A DNA stretch of 36,321 nt from the NCBI GenBank assembly GCA_022706785.1, contig JAKJBW010000020.1:1-36321 (forward strand), written 5' to 3'. Both the position numbers and the translations under genes were made by a program. Positions 1 to 8,200 of this stretch are shown here, one piece after another (position 1 is the stretch's first letter; each line of letters opens with the position of its first letter). Below the pieces are notes generated by a model. The model was not told the DNA's origin, did no database searches, and was given only the letters and a program-made list of their open reading frames with translations. The DNA comes from Bacillota bacterium. Lineage in GTDB: Bacteria > Bacillota > Clostridia > UBA1381 > UMGS1253.

Positions 1-13
1 CAACTAAAGAACG

Positions 14-44
14 GTCTTACACCGTTCGAGAAACGGTGTAAGAC
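14..44. terminator. Perfect 13-bp hairpin at the window edge
   Basis: Arms 14-26 and 32-44 are exact reverse complements around a 5-nt loop. No clear T-run follows on either strand, so it may be a terminator stem of a gene lying left of the window, or a palindromic repeat. Its outer AGTC/GAC ends resemble the hairpins at 24230 and 36142. Confidence 0.45.
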
Positions 45-108
45 TGCGTAAATATTTGAATTTCTACGATTGGCGGCTTTTTTACTGTCCTATTCCTGGG
101 ATGCAGTT

Positions 109-134
109 CACCGGCTTAGCCGGTGGTTTTTTTT
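109..134 (+). terminator. Rho-independent terminator
   Basis: A 7-bp GC-rich stem (109-115 with 119-125, 3-nt loop) is followed by G and eight T residues (127-134). It would end a plus-strand transcript entering from the left of the window. No coding sequence is visible in 1-263. Confidence 0.8.
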
Positions 135-153
135 CGCTAAAGCTTTAACTAAA

Positions 154-179
154 AAAAAGTCAATTTCAATTGACTTTTT
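154..179. terminator. Bidirectional A/T-flanked terminator hairpin
   Basis: A 12-bp stem (154-165 with 168-179) has an A-run on one side and a T-run on the other, so it could stop transcription from either side. On the minus strand it lies about 85 nt after the diguanylate cyclase stop codon and is its likely terminator. Confidence 0.6.
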
Positions 180-263
180 GGATCTAAGAATCACGCTAAA
201 GCCGCTTATCGGGCAAGCCGCTGCCGGCCGACTGCCCTGTAATGCCGGCGGGTGCGGCTCGTT

Positions 264-1349
264 TTACACATTCAACGGCTGGAAGCTGTCCTGATAGAGC
301 AGAATGTTCGCTTTACCGCTTTGCTTGGCTTGCAGAAGCGCAATGTCTGCCATATGGATCAGCTGATCGGAGGTGACGGAGCCGTCGCTTCTCACGATCC
401 CGCCGCTGATGCTTACCGGCATGAGCTCTTCCAGCTTGGGTATATTTGAAAGCCGGGCAATAAATTTCATAATATCCTTATCCCCGACACTTTTCAAGAC
501 AACAACAAATTCATCGCCGCCGTAGCGGCCTATGTAGTCCTGCGCTTTGGTTATGCGTTTGATATAGTCGCAGGTGTGGCGGATAGCTTTGTCGCCTGTC
601 ATATGGCCGAAACGGTCGTTGATGAGCTTCAGGTCGTCCATATCGATCATGGCAAGATAAAAGCAGGAATGCCTTTCGCGGGCAAGCTTGTTTTGCATGT
701 CCAGGATTTCCAGTATCCTTCTCCGGTTAAACACATCGGACAGCGAGTCGACCGCCGCCAGCCTTTCCAGCTTGCGGTTGGTGACCATCATCTCACCGAC
801 CTGCTTTTTATGCCTGCCTGTGTACATAGACAGCGACAGGATATAGAGCACGAATAAGACCAGCATCTGAAGACACTTTAAGATCATATCCCCTGTGTTT
901 CGCATGTCAACGGCAAGCCTTGCGGGCACAAGCGCGATGAGCCCCGCCTCGGCAATGATCAGCGCCACAGCCGCCCATTTGAAACACGGCTTTTCCAAAA
1001 CGGTAAAGATGTGTAACAGAACAAAAAGCGCGGTAACACAAGGGAAAATGCTGCCGCCTCTGTGTATCCATTCAAAAGGCAGCAATATAAAAATCAGGTA
1101 CAGAAAGACGATGCTCCGGCATATACTGTCGCGTTTAATCAGCTTGATTTCGATTAATGAAAAGGCACAGATCAAAAACAGCGTGAAATATACGATATAA
1201 GAATAGTTGGCGGGCCTGCCCATAAGGCGGGCAATGATTCCAAAGACGGCATGAAGAAGAAAATAGAAAAGCATGATACCAAAAAGATTTGTTGCCAGAT
1301 TCAGCTCATCTTGTTTTTTTCTTTTGGCCGTCTGATTTCTGACTGCCAA
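264..1349 (-). CDS. Membrane-bound diguanylate cyclase (GGDEF)
   Basis: The 361-residue protein probably makes the second messenger c-di-GMP from two GTP at the membrane. About six hydrophobic segments fill residues 20-175. A GGDEF domain follows, with the DxLSDVFNRR entry motif at 201-210, the metal-binding IDMDD at 235-239 and an intact GGDEF signature at 277-281. The usual RxxD inhibitory site upstream of the signature reads KAQD (268-271), so product inhibition may be weakened. No EAL domain is present. The start is a TTG codon; a GGAGGG ribosome binding site sits about 9 nt upstream, and there is no in-frame ATG nearby. The N-terminal segment is not a recognised sensor, so its signal is unknown. 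The gene stands alone, facing away from the XRE regulator. Confidence 0.88.
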   Translation of the reverse strand: MAVRNQTAKRKKQDELNLATNLFGIMLFYFLLHAVFGIIARLMGRPANYSYIVYFTLFLICAFSLIEIKLIKRDSICRSIVFLYLIFILLPFEWIHRGGSIFPCVTALFVLLHIFTVLEKPCFKWAAVALIIAEAGLIALVPARLAVDMRNTGDMILKCLQMLVLFVLYILSLSMYTGRHKKQVGEMMVTNRKLERLAAVDSLSDVFNRRRILEILDMQNKLARERHSCFYLAMIDMDDLKLINDRFGHMTGDKAIRHTCDYIKRITKAQDYIGRYGGDEFVVVLKSVGDKDIMKFIARLSNIPKLEELMPVSISGGIVRSDGSVTSDQLIHMADIALLQAKQSGKANILLYQDSFQPLNV

Positions 1350-1501
1350 AATTTATCCCTCCGTTCAATATTCGCCTGCCTGCGTCACAGAACAAGCAAG
1401 ATTTCAATTTATGTATTTTAAATACATTTCATTACAGATATTACCTTACACCCATACAAAATTAACCATTACAGTACTTATAAGTTCTGACATTATATAC
1501 A

Positions 1502-1519
1502 TATCACAATATCGTGATA
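1502..1519. promoter_or_regulatory. Palindrome upstream of XRE regulator, candidate operator
   Basis: TATCAC and GTGATA form an exact inverted repeat around a 6-nt spacer, 79 nt before the ATG of the XRE regulator. The same hexamers in reversed order form the inner stem of that gene's terminator (1884-1898). Autoregulation is an inference. Confidence 0.35.
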
Positions 1520-1597
1520 AAGTCAATAGTATTAGAAGGTGCTAAATTGCCAATATTAGAATCGATCAGCCATCACTCAGGAAAGGGGATATTGACA

Positions 1598-1846
1598 ATG
1601 TACTTTCAAAGACTGCGGGATTTGAGGGAAGACAAGGATCTGACGCAGGAGGATATAGGGAGAATACTTGGTATCAGGCAAACGGTATATTCAAGATATG
1701 AACGCGGGCTTCAGACTATTCCCGTAGAGCATCTCCTAAAGCTGGCCGATTTCTATAAAACCTCTGCGGATTATATCCTGGGGAGAACCAACAGAACAGA
1801 GCCATATCCTTCGCTGGACATCAGAAGAGGAGGTTATCCGCTATAG
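1598..1846 (+). CDS. Small XRE-family transcriptional regulator
   Basis: An 82-residue single-domain DNA-binding protein. Residues 4-60 form an XRE helix-turn-helix domain: LRDLREDKDLTQEDIGRIL, then the recognition helix region around RQTVYSRYERG, then the IP.E.L.KLADFYKTSADYILGRT tail typical of the family. I chose ATG 1598 rather than an upstream in-frame GTG at 1514 because a GGAAAGGGG ribosome binding site lies just before it and because the paralogue at 32041 begins at the same alignment position. It is monocistronic, between a candidate palindromic operator and a strong terminator. The target genes are unknown; it could regulate itself or the divergent diguanylate cyclase. Confidence 0.85.
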   Translation: MYFQRLRDLREDKDLTQEDIGRILGIRQTVYSRYERGLQTIPVEHLLKLADFYKTSADYILGRTNRTEPYPSLDIRRGGYPL

Positions 1847-1873
1847 GTTTACAGAGCCCCGGCCGTAAAGCTT

Positions 1874-1917
1874 GCGCACCGCAGTGATATGGTATCACAA
1901 CGGTGCGCCGATTTTTT
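1874..1917 (+). terminator. Rho-independent terminator of XRE gene
   Basis: Outer stem 1874-1881/1901-1908 and inner stem 1884-1889/1893-1898 are followed by a run of six T. It ends the XRE regulator transcript. The 190 nt from here to the hpf stop codon contain no gene that I can support. Confidence 0.8.
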
Positions 1918-2109
1918 GTTCAAGATACGATACCCCAAGGTCGCCCCCCGCCGCCGCATGGATCCGGGCGGCAGCCGGGGCCGGTTTATTTTTGGATTTA
2001 CGGCAGGCCCTTTTCAAAACGCATATGCCAAGCGGCGGCATTGGCCGTTTGATATGTCAAGTGCCTGCTTTTGAGCCGTTTTTACGCTGCCGGCGAAACG
2101 CAAATCGGT

Positions 2110-2643
2110 TTATTCCTGCTCTATCAGGCCATAATTGCCGTCTTTTCTTTTATAGACTATGCCAAACGAATCACTGTCGGCATTGTTGAATACGAAAAAT
2201 TGGTGCCCAAGCAGATTCATCTGCAAAATCGCCTCTTCCACACTCATAGGCTTAAAAGTGAATTTTTTCACCCTGACCACCTGAAACTCTGTTTCCTCCT
2301 GTTCTTCCAGATTGGAAAACTGGCTTTCAAAGGGCGTATCCAAAACGCCTTTTTTAAGCTTTTTCTCCAGATGGGTTTTATGCTTTCGCATCTGACGCTC
2401 AATGAGGTCAACAATCTTGTCGATAGCGTCATAAAGATCGAAATCGGTTTCCTCGGCGCGGTATATCACGCCGCTTGACGGAATGGTTACTTCCACCTTC
2501 TGGCGTTCCTTATTCACACTCAGTGTGACCTGTACCAGCGGATCATCCTTAAAAAACTTTTCCAGCTTGCCGAGCTTTTTGTAGACTCTTTCCTTCAGAC
2601 TGTCGGTTACCTCAACTTTCCTTCCTGAAATTACGAATCTCAT
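2110..2643 (-). CDS. hpf: Ribosome hibernation promoting factor, long form
   Basis: The 177-residue protein belongs to the long HPF family, which dimerises 70S ribosomes into inactive 100S particles in stationary phase or stress. Residues 1-95 are the S30AE (RaiA-like) domain that binds the 30S decoding region. A charged linker follows, then the conserved C-terminal dimerisation domain from about residue 115 (VVRVKKFTFKPMSVEEAILQM, FFVFNNADSD, GIVYKRKDGNYGLIE). ATG 2643 was chosen over an upstream in-frame TTG because AAAGGAG lies 9 nt before the ATG and directly abuts the TTG. The gene is monocistronic, transcribed away from the fumarase gene, with a hairpin in its leader (2672-2690). Confidence 0.95.
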   Translation of the reverse strand: MRFVISGRKVEVTDSLKERVYKKLGKLEKFFKDDPLVQVTLSVNKERQKVEVTIPSSGVIYRAEETDFDLYDAIDKIVDLIERQMRKHKTHLEKKLKKGVLDTPFESQFSNLEEQEETEFQVVRVKKFTFKPMSVEEAILQMNLLGHQFFVFNNADSDSFGIVYKRKDGNYGLIEQE

Positions 2644-2671
2644 ACCACTCAACTCCTTTATTTATGCCTTA

Positions 2672-2690
2672 AAGCCGCAATGTGCGGCTT
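2672..2690 (-). promoter_or_regulatory. Hairpin in the hpf leader
   Basis: An exact 8-bp stem AAGCCGCA/TGCGGCTT with a 3-nt loop lies about 11 nt upstream of the hpf ribosome binding site. No T-run follows, so it is not an obvious terminator; an effect on mRNA stability or translation is possible. The rest of 2691-2799 holds no gene; it probably contains the hpf promoter. Confidence 0.35.
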
Positions 2691-2799
2691 GTGGTGCCGC
2701 GTTTTTCGCAGTATAAGCGGTTATCATTTTTGCTTTTAGCCTGCTTATGGTATTTATACCCCTATTTTTACAGACATAAACCTGTTTGCTGATAAAGCA

Positions 2800-2955
2800 G
2801 GTGTGTTTTCAAACAGGCGGGGTACACAAAAGCGAGATGTTTTTTCGCCGGCCTCGGCGGCAGGAAGCGCGAATGCTTTGTGCGTCTAAGCTTTCGCAGG
2901 AAAAGTATAGCGGAAAATAACCGCTTCAGGGCGTTTCACTATTTGAAAACACACC
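2800..2955. repeat. 156-bp segment with 14-bp terminal inverted repeats
   Basis: GGTGTGTTTTCAAA at 2800-2813 is the exact reverse complement of 2942-2955. The right end abuts the stop codon of the fumarase gene (TAG, 2956-2958). Inside are further stems, for example AGCGG/CCGCT around 2907-2923. No reading frame is convincing. A small non-autonomous (MITE-like) insertion is one explanation; a structured 3' untranslated region is another. No target duplication is seen. Confidence 0.4.
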
Positions 2956-3798
2956 CTAAAGTATTATCTCGATATGTCTTGTTGCGTGACAGCTTATGTT
3001 TACCGCGACAGGCAGCCCCGCAATATGCGTGGCAAATGCCTCCACGTTCACGCCTATGGCTGTGGTGGTGCCGCCCAGCCCCTGAGGGCCTGTGCCTAAA
3101 AGATTAATGCGTTCCAGCAGCGTTTGCTCAAGCTGTGCGTAGAAAGGATCGGGATTGGCATCGTCAATAGGGCGCATCAGCGCAAATTTGGCAAGCTGCG
3201 CCGCTTTGTCCATGGTTCCGCCTATGCCCACGCCCACCACCATGGGCGGACAGGGGTTGGAGCCTGCGGCGTCCGCTGTGCGCACCACGAAATCAATAAC
3301 GCCGTCAAGCCCCTGCGCCGGTTTGAGCATGGCAAGGGCGCTCATATTTTCACTGCCAAAGCCCTTGGGCGCAAAGGTGATGGCCACTTTATCGCCGGCC
3401 GTCAGCTCAGTGTAGATCACGGCCGGTGTGTTATCCTGTGTGTTTATTCTGCGAAACGGGTCCGCCACCACGGATTTTCGCAGGAACCCTTCGGTATAGC
3501 CCCTGCGCACGCCTTCATTGACAGCGTCCTCCAGAAGACCGCCCTGTATGCATGCCTCCTGGCCGACCTTTATCCTGAAAACCGCCATGCCGGTATCCTG
3601 ACAAATGGGCATTTGCCGCTTGGCCGCAATATCGGCGTTTTCCACGATCCTGTCGAGCATTTCGCAGCCCACGGGCGACGCTTCACCCTGCCTGAAAGCG
3701 CAAAGCGCGCTGCGGATGTCGTTATTCAGATTGCAATTGGCCGCGGCGCACATCCCCGCCACGGCGTCGGTGATTTTTTGTGCCTGTATCACGCGCAT
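2956..3798 (-). CDS. Fumarate hydratase class I, alpha subunit (orphan)
   Basis: A 280-residue protein of the Fe-S hydro-lyase alpha family (fumarase or L-tartrate dehydratase TtdA type), which hydrates fumarate to malate using a [4Fe-4S] cluster. The three expected cluster cysteines are visible: C66 in ICQDTG, C183 in NPCPPM and C270 in ISCHATRH. The sequence is full length for an alpha subunit. In most bacteria with the two-subunit enzyme the beta subunit gene follows directly, but here the next segment is an inverted-repeat element and then hpf. The start ATG overlaps the GtrA stop codon (ATGCGCGTGA) and has AAGGAG 8 nt upstream, so it is translationally coupled to a glycosylation operon, which is odd for a central-metabolism gene. 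Substrate (fumarate versus tartrate) cannot be settled from sequence. Confidence 0.88.
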   Translation of the reverse strand: MRVIQAQKITDAVAGMCAAANCNLNNDIRSALCAFRQGEASPVGCEMLDRIVENADIAAKRQMPICQDTGMAVFRIKVGQEACIQGGLLEDAVNEGVRRGYTEGFLRKSVVADPFRRINTQDNTPAVIYTELTAGDKVAITFAPKGFGSENMSALAMLKPAQGLDGVIDFVVRTADAAGSNPCPPMVVGVGIGGTMDKAAQLAKFALMRPIDDANPDPFYAQLEQTLLERINLLGTGPQGLGGTTTAIGVNVEAFATHIAGLPVAVNISCHATRHIEIIL

Positions 3799-4265
3799 GG
3801 CTTGCTCTCCTTTTTATCACGAAAGACCCAAAGCTTGCTGCCGGCAAAGTTTAAGACCGTGATGGGCACGGTCGCAAACAGCTTGGCAAGCATCTCCGAC
3901 TCGATTCCCGCCACATCGATCCAGAACCACAGCATGGCCTGGAGCAGACAGAAGCAGACTATGCTTAAGGCATACATCTTGACAATGGCCGCGCCTTTTT
4001 TTTGCTTACCGGCCTGAAACGTCCAGTATTTATTTAAAAGATAGCTGCCAAGCACCGCCAGAAGATAGGATACCGTCTGGGCGGCCATGGCAAAGATTGT
4101 GTTTGCCTGCGACTCCGGCGCATAAAGGGCGGTGTGCTTATAGATTTCGGTCAGCGCATAAAATATGCCGAAATCGACTAAGGTATTGAATACGCCTACC
4201 GTCCCGAACTTTAAAAGCTGGGTGATAAGCTTTTTATTCAGTAGCTTTTGTATCAGGGTTTTCAT
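3789..4265 (-). CDS. GtrA-family membrane protein
   Basis: 158 residues with four predicted transmembrane helices (about 17-38, 53-76, 92-110 and 120-140). The motif LLKFGTVGVFNTLVDFGIFYAL near the N-terminus and the closing NFAGSKLWVFRDK are typical of the GtrA family, proposed to flip polyprenyl-phosphate-linked sugars or related lipids across the membrane. I chose ATG 4265, which lies inside the end of the upstream glycosyltransferase gene (32-bp overlap), over a longer frame that would add 31 low-complexity residues. The pairing of a DPM1/GtrB-like transferase with GtrA is a classic arrangement for lipid-linked sugar export. Confidence 0.88.
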   Translation of the reverse strand: MKTLIQKLLNKKLITQLLKFGTVGVFNTLVDFGIFYALTEIYKHTALYAPESQANTIFAMAAQTVSYLLAVLGSYLLNKYWTFQAGKQKKGAAIVKMYALSIVCFCLLQAMLWFWIDVAGIESEMLAKLFATVPITVLNFAGSKLWVFRDKKESKPCA

Positions 4266-5190
4266 CAAAGCCCACCTTTTCGCTGATGATGTAAAGCGGG
4301 CGGTTTTTGCACTCGTCATAAATCCTGCCGACATATTCGCCCATAATGCCCAGCACAATCAGGATAATGCCGTTGAAGAACAGGCTGATGGCAACGGTTG
4401 ACGCCCAGCCGGCGTCAAAGTCGCCCACGGCCAGCTTGCGTATTACCACATAGATAAGGTAAATGAAGCTCAAAAATGAAATGGTATAGCCCATATACCC
4501 CGCCAGCTTGAGCGGCTTGTAGGAAAATGATGTGACGGCGTCGCCCGCAAATTTGAGCATCTTTTTGAGCGGGTATTTGGTTTCGCCGGCAAAGCGCTCC
4601 TCCCGCACATATTCCACGGCGGTCTGCTTAAAGCCGACCCAGCTCACAAGCCCGCGCACATAGCGGTTTTTTTCGGTGAGCGTACGCATGGAATCAATCA
4701 CCTTTCGGTCTAAAAGGCGGAAATCGCCTGTGTCCACAGGGATATCGATATTGGTCATAGACGACAGGAAGCGGTAAAACATTTTTGCGGTCACCTTTTT
4801 GAAAAAAGTCTCGCCCTTGCGTACAAGACGCTTGCCGTACACGACGTCATAGCCGGCTTTCCATTTTTCGATCATCTGCAAGATCACCTCGGGCGGATCC
4901 TGCAAATCGGCGTCGATCACCACAACGGCCTGGCCCGACGACAGATCCATCCCCGCGGTAATGGCGGTCTGATGGCCGAAGTTTCTGGAGAAATTGATCA
5001 GCTTGACATGGGGGTCGTGCTGTGTGATCTCCTTTGCCATATTTTCTGTCTTGTCGCGGCTGCCGTCGTTTACAAACACCAGCTCATAGTCGCCGTCGGC
5101 GGTCTGCATAACGGCGGTAAGGCGCTTGTATGTTTCGGCGATCACCAGTTCCTCGTTGTAGAGAGGAACAACAACCGAATACTTTATCAT
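4234..5190 (-). CDS. GT2 polyprenyl-phosphate glycosyltransferase (DPM1/GtrB-like)
   Basis: 318 residues. The N-terminal GT-A domain begins SVVVPLYNEE, contains VNDGSRDKT at 40-48 and the metal-binding DAD at 93-95 (IDADLQDPPE), and resembles dolichyl-phosphate mannose synthase. Two C-terminal transmembrane helices (about 232-255 and 270-292) match bacterial GtrB and ArnC enzymes. It probably transfers a sugar from a nucleotide donor to undecaprenyl phosphate on the cytoplasmic face. AAAGGAG lies 8 nt before the ATG. The gene overlaps gtrA and follows the GT-C gene by 53 nt; the GT-C protein would use the lipid-linked sugar outside the cell. The sugar identity is unknown. Confidence 0.9.
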   Translation of the reverse strand: MIKYSVVVPLYNEELVIAETYKRLTAVMQTADGDYELVFVNDGSRDKTENMAKEITQHDPHVKLINFSRNFGHQTAITAGMDLSSGQAVVVIDADLQDPPEVILQMIEKWKAGYDVVYGKRLVRKGETFFKKVTAKMFYRFLSSMTNIDIPVDTGDFRLLDRKVIDSMRTLTEKNRYVRGLVSWVGFKQTAVEYVREERFAGETKYPLKKMLKFAGDAVTSFSYKPLKLAGYMGYTISFLSFIYLIYVVIRKLAVGDFDAGWASTVAISLFFNGIILIVLGIMGEYVGRIYDECKNRPLYIISEKVGFDENPDTKATE

Positions 5191-5243
5191 GTGTACATCT
5201 CCTTTAAAAGATTATTCGCATGATTTAATCCTGCGAAATTATA

Positions 5244-8200
5244 TTAAAATGACCAGTCTTTAAACCATTTCAAGGCGTCGATGTATGTGTTCGAAACAGG
5301 CATGCCCGACAGGACGGGATAAAATGCGATAAACAATATCACACACGCCGCCGCATAGACCCATATGCCGGCCTGCACACCTCGTTTTGCGCCGGCGCTT
5401 CCGGAGTCGCATGAGTCGATAAGCGCCCAGGCGACATAGGCAAGCATCAGAATGATGAAGGGCACGCAGGTGAAATAGTGATAGATAAACGCTATCCTGG
5501 TAACGCCCACCCACGGCAGATACTGCGCAAGATAGCCGATGACCAGAAAAGCCGCTCTTGCGTCCCGTTTGAATATGCCTAAAACAATCACGCCCACAAA
5601 CGCGCTAATACCGGCCCACCAGATAAACGGGTTGCCGAAGGAGGCGATGGTTTCGCGCAGAACCGGACTAGCCGCATTGCCGGAATAGTACCAGATGGGT
5701 TTGTAAATGATGGGCCACTGGTACCAGGATGAGGAAAACGGGTGCGTGGCGTTAAGGTGCGCATGATAGCTGAGCATAGTTTTTTGATTCTCAAAAAGCG
5801 TTTTTAGGCCATGCGCCCCGGGCGCGTTCATAAAGGGAATGTACGAGGCCGCATAAATGACGGCCGGAATTGCGACAAAGAACAAAAGGCACCACAAAAG
5901 CGTATAGCCGGTGTACTTGCCGCATACGGCCACCGCCGCTTTTTGCGCGGGAGAGGATCGTTTGTTGTGCGCTATTTTGTTGTATTCTATCCGGCGATTA
6001 ATCAGGCTGATGGCAAAAATCAGCGCAAGACCAAACGCTGCATATATCCCGGTCCATTTTGAAGCGATGCCCAGCCCCATACAGAGGCCGGAAAGTCCAA
6101 GCGGGATAAGCGTTTTATAAAACGGCGTGTCGTAGAAGCTCATGCGGTAGTAAATATACATAAAGAAATACATGGCGATGATAAAGAAGGTGACATATAC
6201 GTCTATGGTCGCTATCCTTGTCTGGGCGAAATGCATGAAATCGGCGGCGAACAGCACCGTGGCAAAGGCAGCCACGGACGTGCGCCCGAACATCTTTTTG
6301 GTAAACAGATAGGTGAGCGGCAGCATAGCAATACCGAACAACGTGCCCATAATGCGCCACCCGAACGGATTCACACCGAAAATCGCCATGCCCAGCGCGA
6401 TAATCAGCTTGCCGAGCGGCGGGTGAGTGTTTTCGTAAGGCCACATAAGGTGAAGATATTCATATGCCGTGCGTGCGTGGTAGATTTCATCAAAGTAGGA
6501 TGAATTGCGGTATGAAAGCTGTGCGGGAACACTGCCTTGCTCATCATACAGGTTATTCATGCCGCGGGCTAAGCCCACAGGCGTGATTGACGCAATGGGC
6601 AGCACACGGTTTACGCTGTCGGTAAACGTGATCTCGTGGAGCAATGTTCTGTCCTGCGTGGCAGTGAATTCGATATAGTTCACATTTTTGTCTATAGCGG
6701 TTTTATGCCATGCTAAAACACCGCTAAGGTCGATATCCGACTGCTCGCTCCATTGAACCGATGCGTCGCCTGAAACCACACCGGTGCGCATTTTCATCTT
6801 GCGGCCTTCGGCAACGCCGGTAAAGAATTTGATTTCGGTAACATGCGCGTTGCCTGAAAACGCTACCACAAAGCCGTCGCCCGTATTGCCGTTCCAATAG
6901 GTTTCGGGCGCTTTCATATCGCCCAGGTTAAACAGCGCGACCGCCGAATATATGAGCGTAATGACAGCCATAATGATATAATCCCATTTTACCAGCTTAA
7001 GAGCCGGCGCGGACGGCTTAAGCGCAAGACCGGCGCCCGAGGCGGCTGCTGCCCCAGAAACAGCTTTTGCGGATCCGGATTTTTTGACCGGAGAAGCCTT
7101 AGGCTTTATATTTTTTCCGGATGTGTTTTTCAAAGCTATCGGAACCTCCTTATTGCCTGTAAAGGCGATATATACCAAATACGCAAGAACAGCGATGTTG
7201 ATAATGGCGACCAGCGGCACGGTTACGCCTCCGGGCGGTGCGGTGGTGTCAGGCACCATCTTCTGGTACAGCATGGCGGCGGTGTTGACAAACTGTGTCA
7301 GCCCCAGTACGCAAAAAACCCACAGGTACCGCATATCGCGCTTACAGGCAAAAGCCAGCAGCAACAGCGACAGCGCAGGGAACACATAACGCTCATGCAT
7401 TTTGCCGGCTAAGACAAACATGGTGACGATCACCAGCGAGGCGATCGCAAACAGGTTTGCCTGGCCCTTGCGGCGCACAAATACCCAGGCGGCGAAAATG
7501 ACATTTAGAACAATGAATATATCGGACCATTGCCCGTAGGTCAGGAACAAAAACGGTGCGTCTATGCTTTTCCAGTTGCCCCCGAACAGGGCAAAAAGGT
7601 TGAATGCGTTTACAGAAGCGTAAGGGTAGGATGTGAGCGTTTTGACGTACTGATTGAAGATCACATAGAAGTTAAAGTCTTTGGCAAAGGGAAGCAGGAG
7701 CAAAAATATCAAAGCCAGGCATACGCCGAAGGCGATAAGAAGCTGCAGGCCTCCCCGGCGGAACCTGGCCGAACGTTCTTCTCCGTCGGGCAGAGCGTTG
7801 GAATGGTACACGCCGAAAACAATATCATATATCCCAAAAAGAAGCACCGGAGAAAAAATAATCATCTGCGGCTTGATCAGAAAGCCTATGGTGAAGCAAA
7901 CGCAGGCCGGCAGAAGCTTTCTTTCGGTGAGATAATAGACAAGCAAAATGACAAACAGCGTATATACGCTGTCTACCTGTCCCCATGCCGCCGAATTCAC
8001 GAGAACGGCGGGATTGAAGGCGTAAACTGAGCTAAGCGCCAGTGCGGCGGCAGCGCCGACATGTTTTTTTGCCATTTGGTAAATAAGCCATGAGGTAACG
8101 ATGTCGCACAGTATGGCGGGAAGCTTGAGGAAAACAATAAAGGTGGACTCAGAGGGTCCAAACAGGTCCTGGATGGCCCCCAGCAGCCAGAGGACGTAGA

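Noticed and set aside
3124..4017. 297-codon plus-strand open frame
   Set aside because: It lies antisense to the fumarase and GtrA genes, which have clear family motifs and coupled starts.
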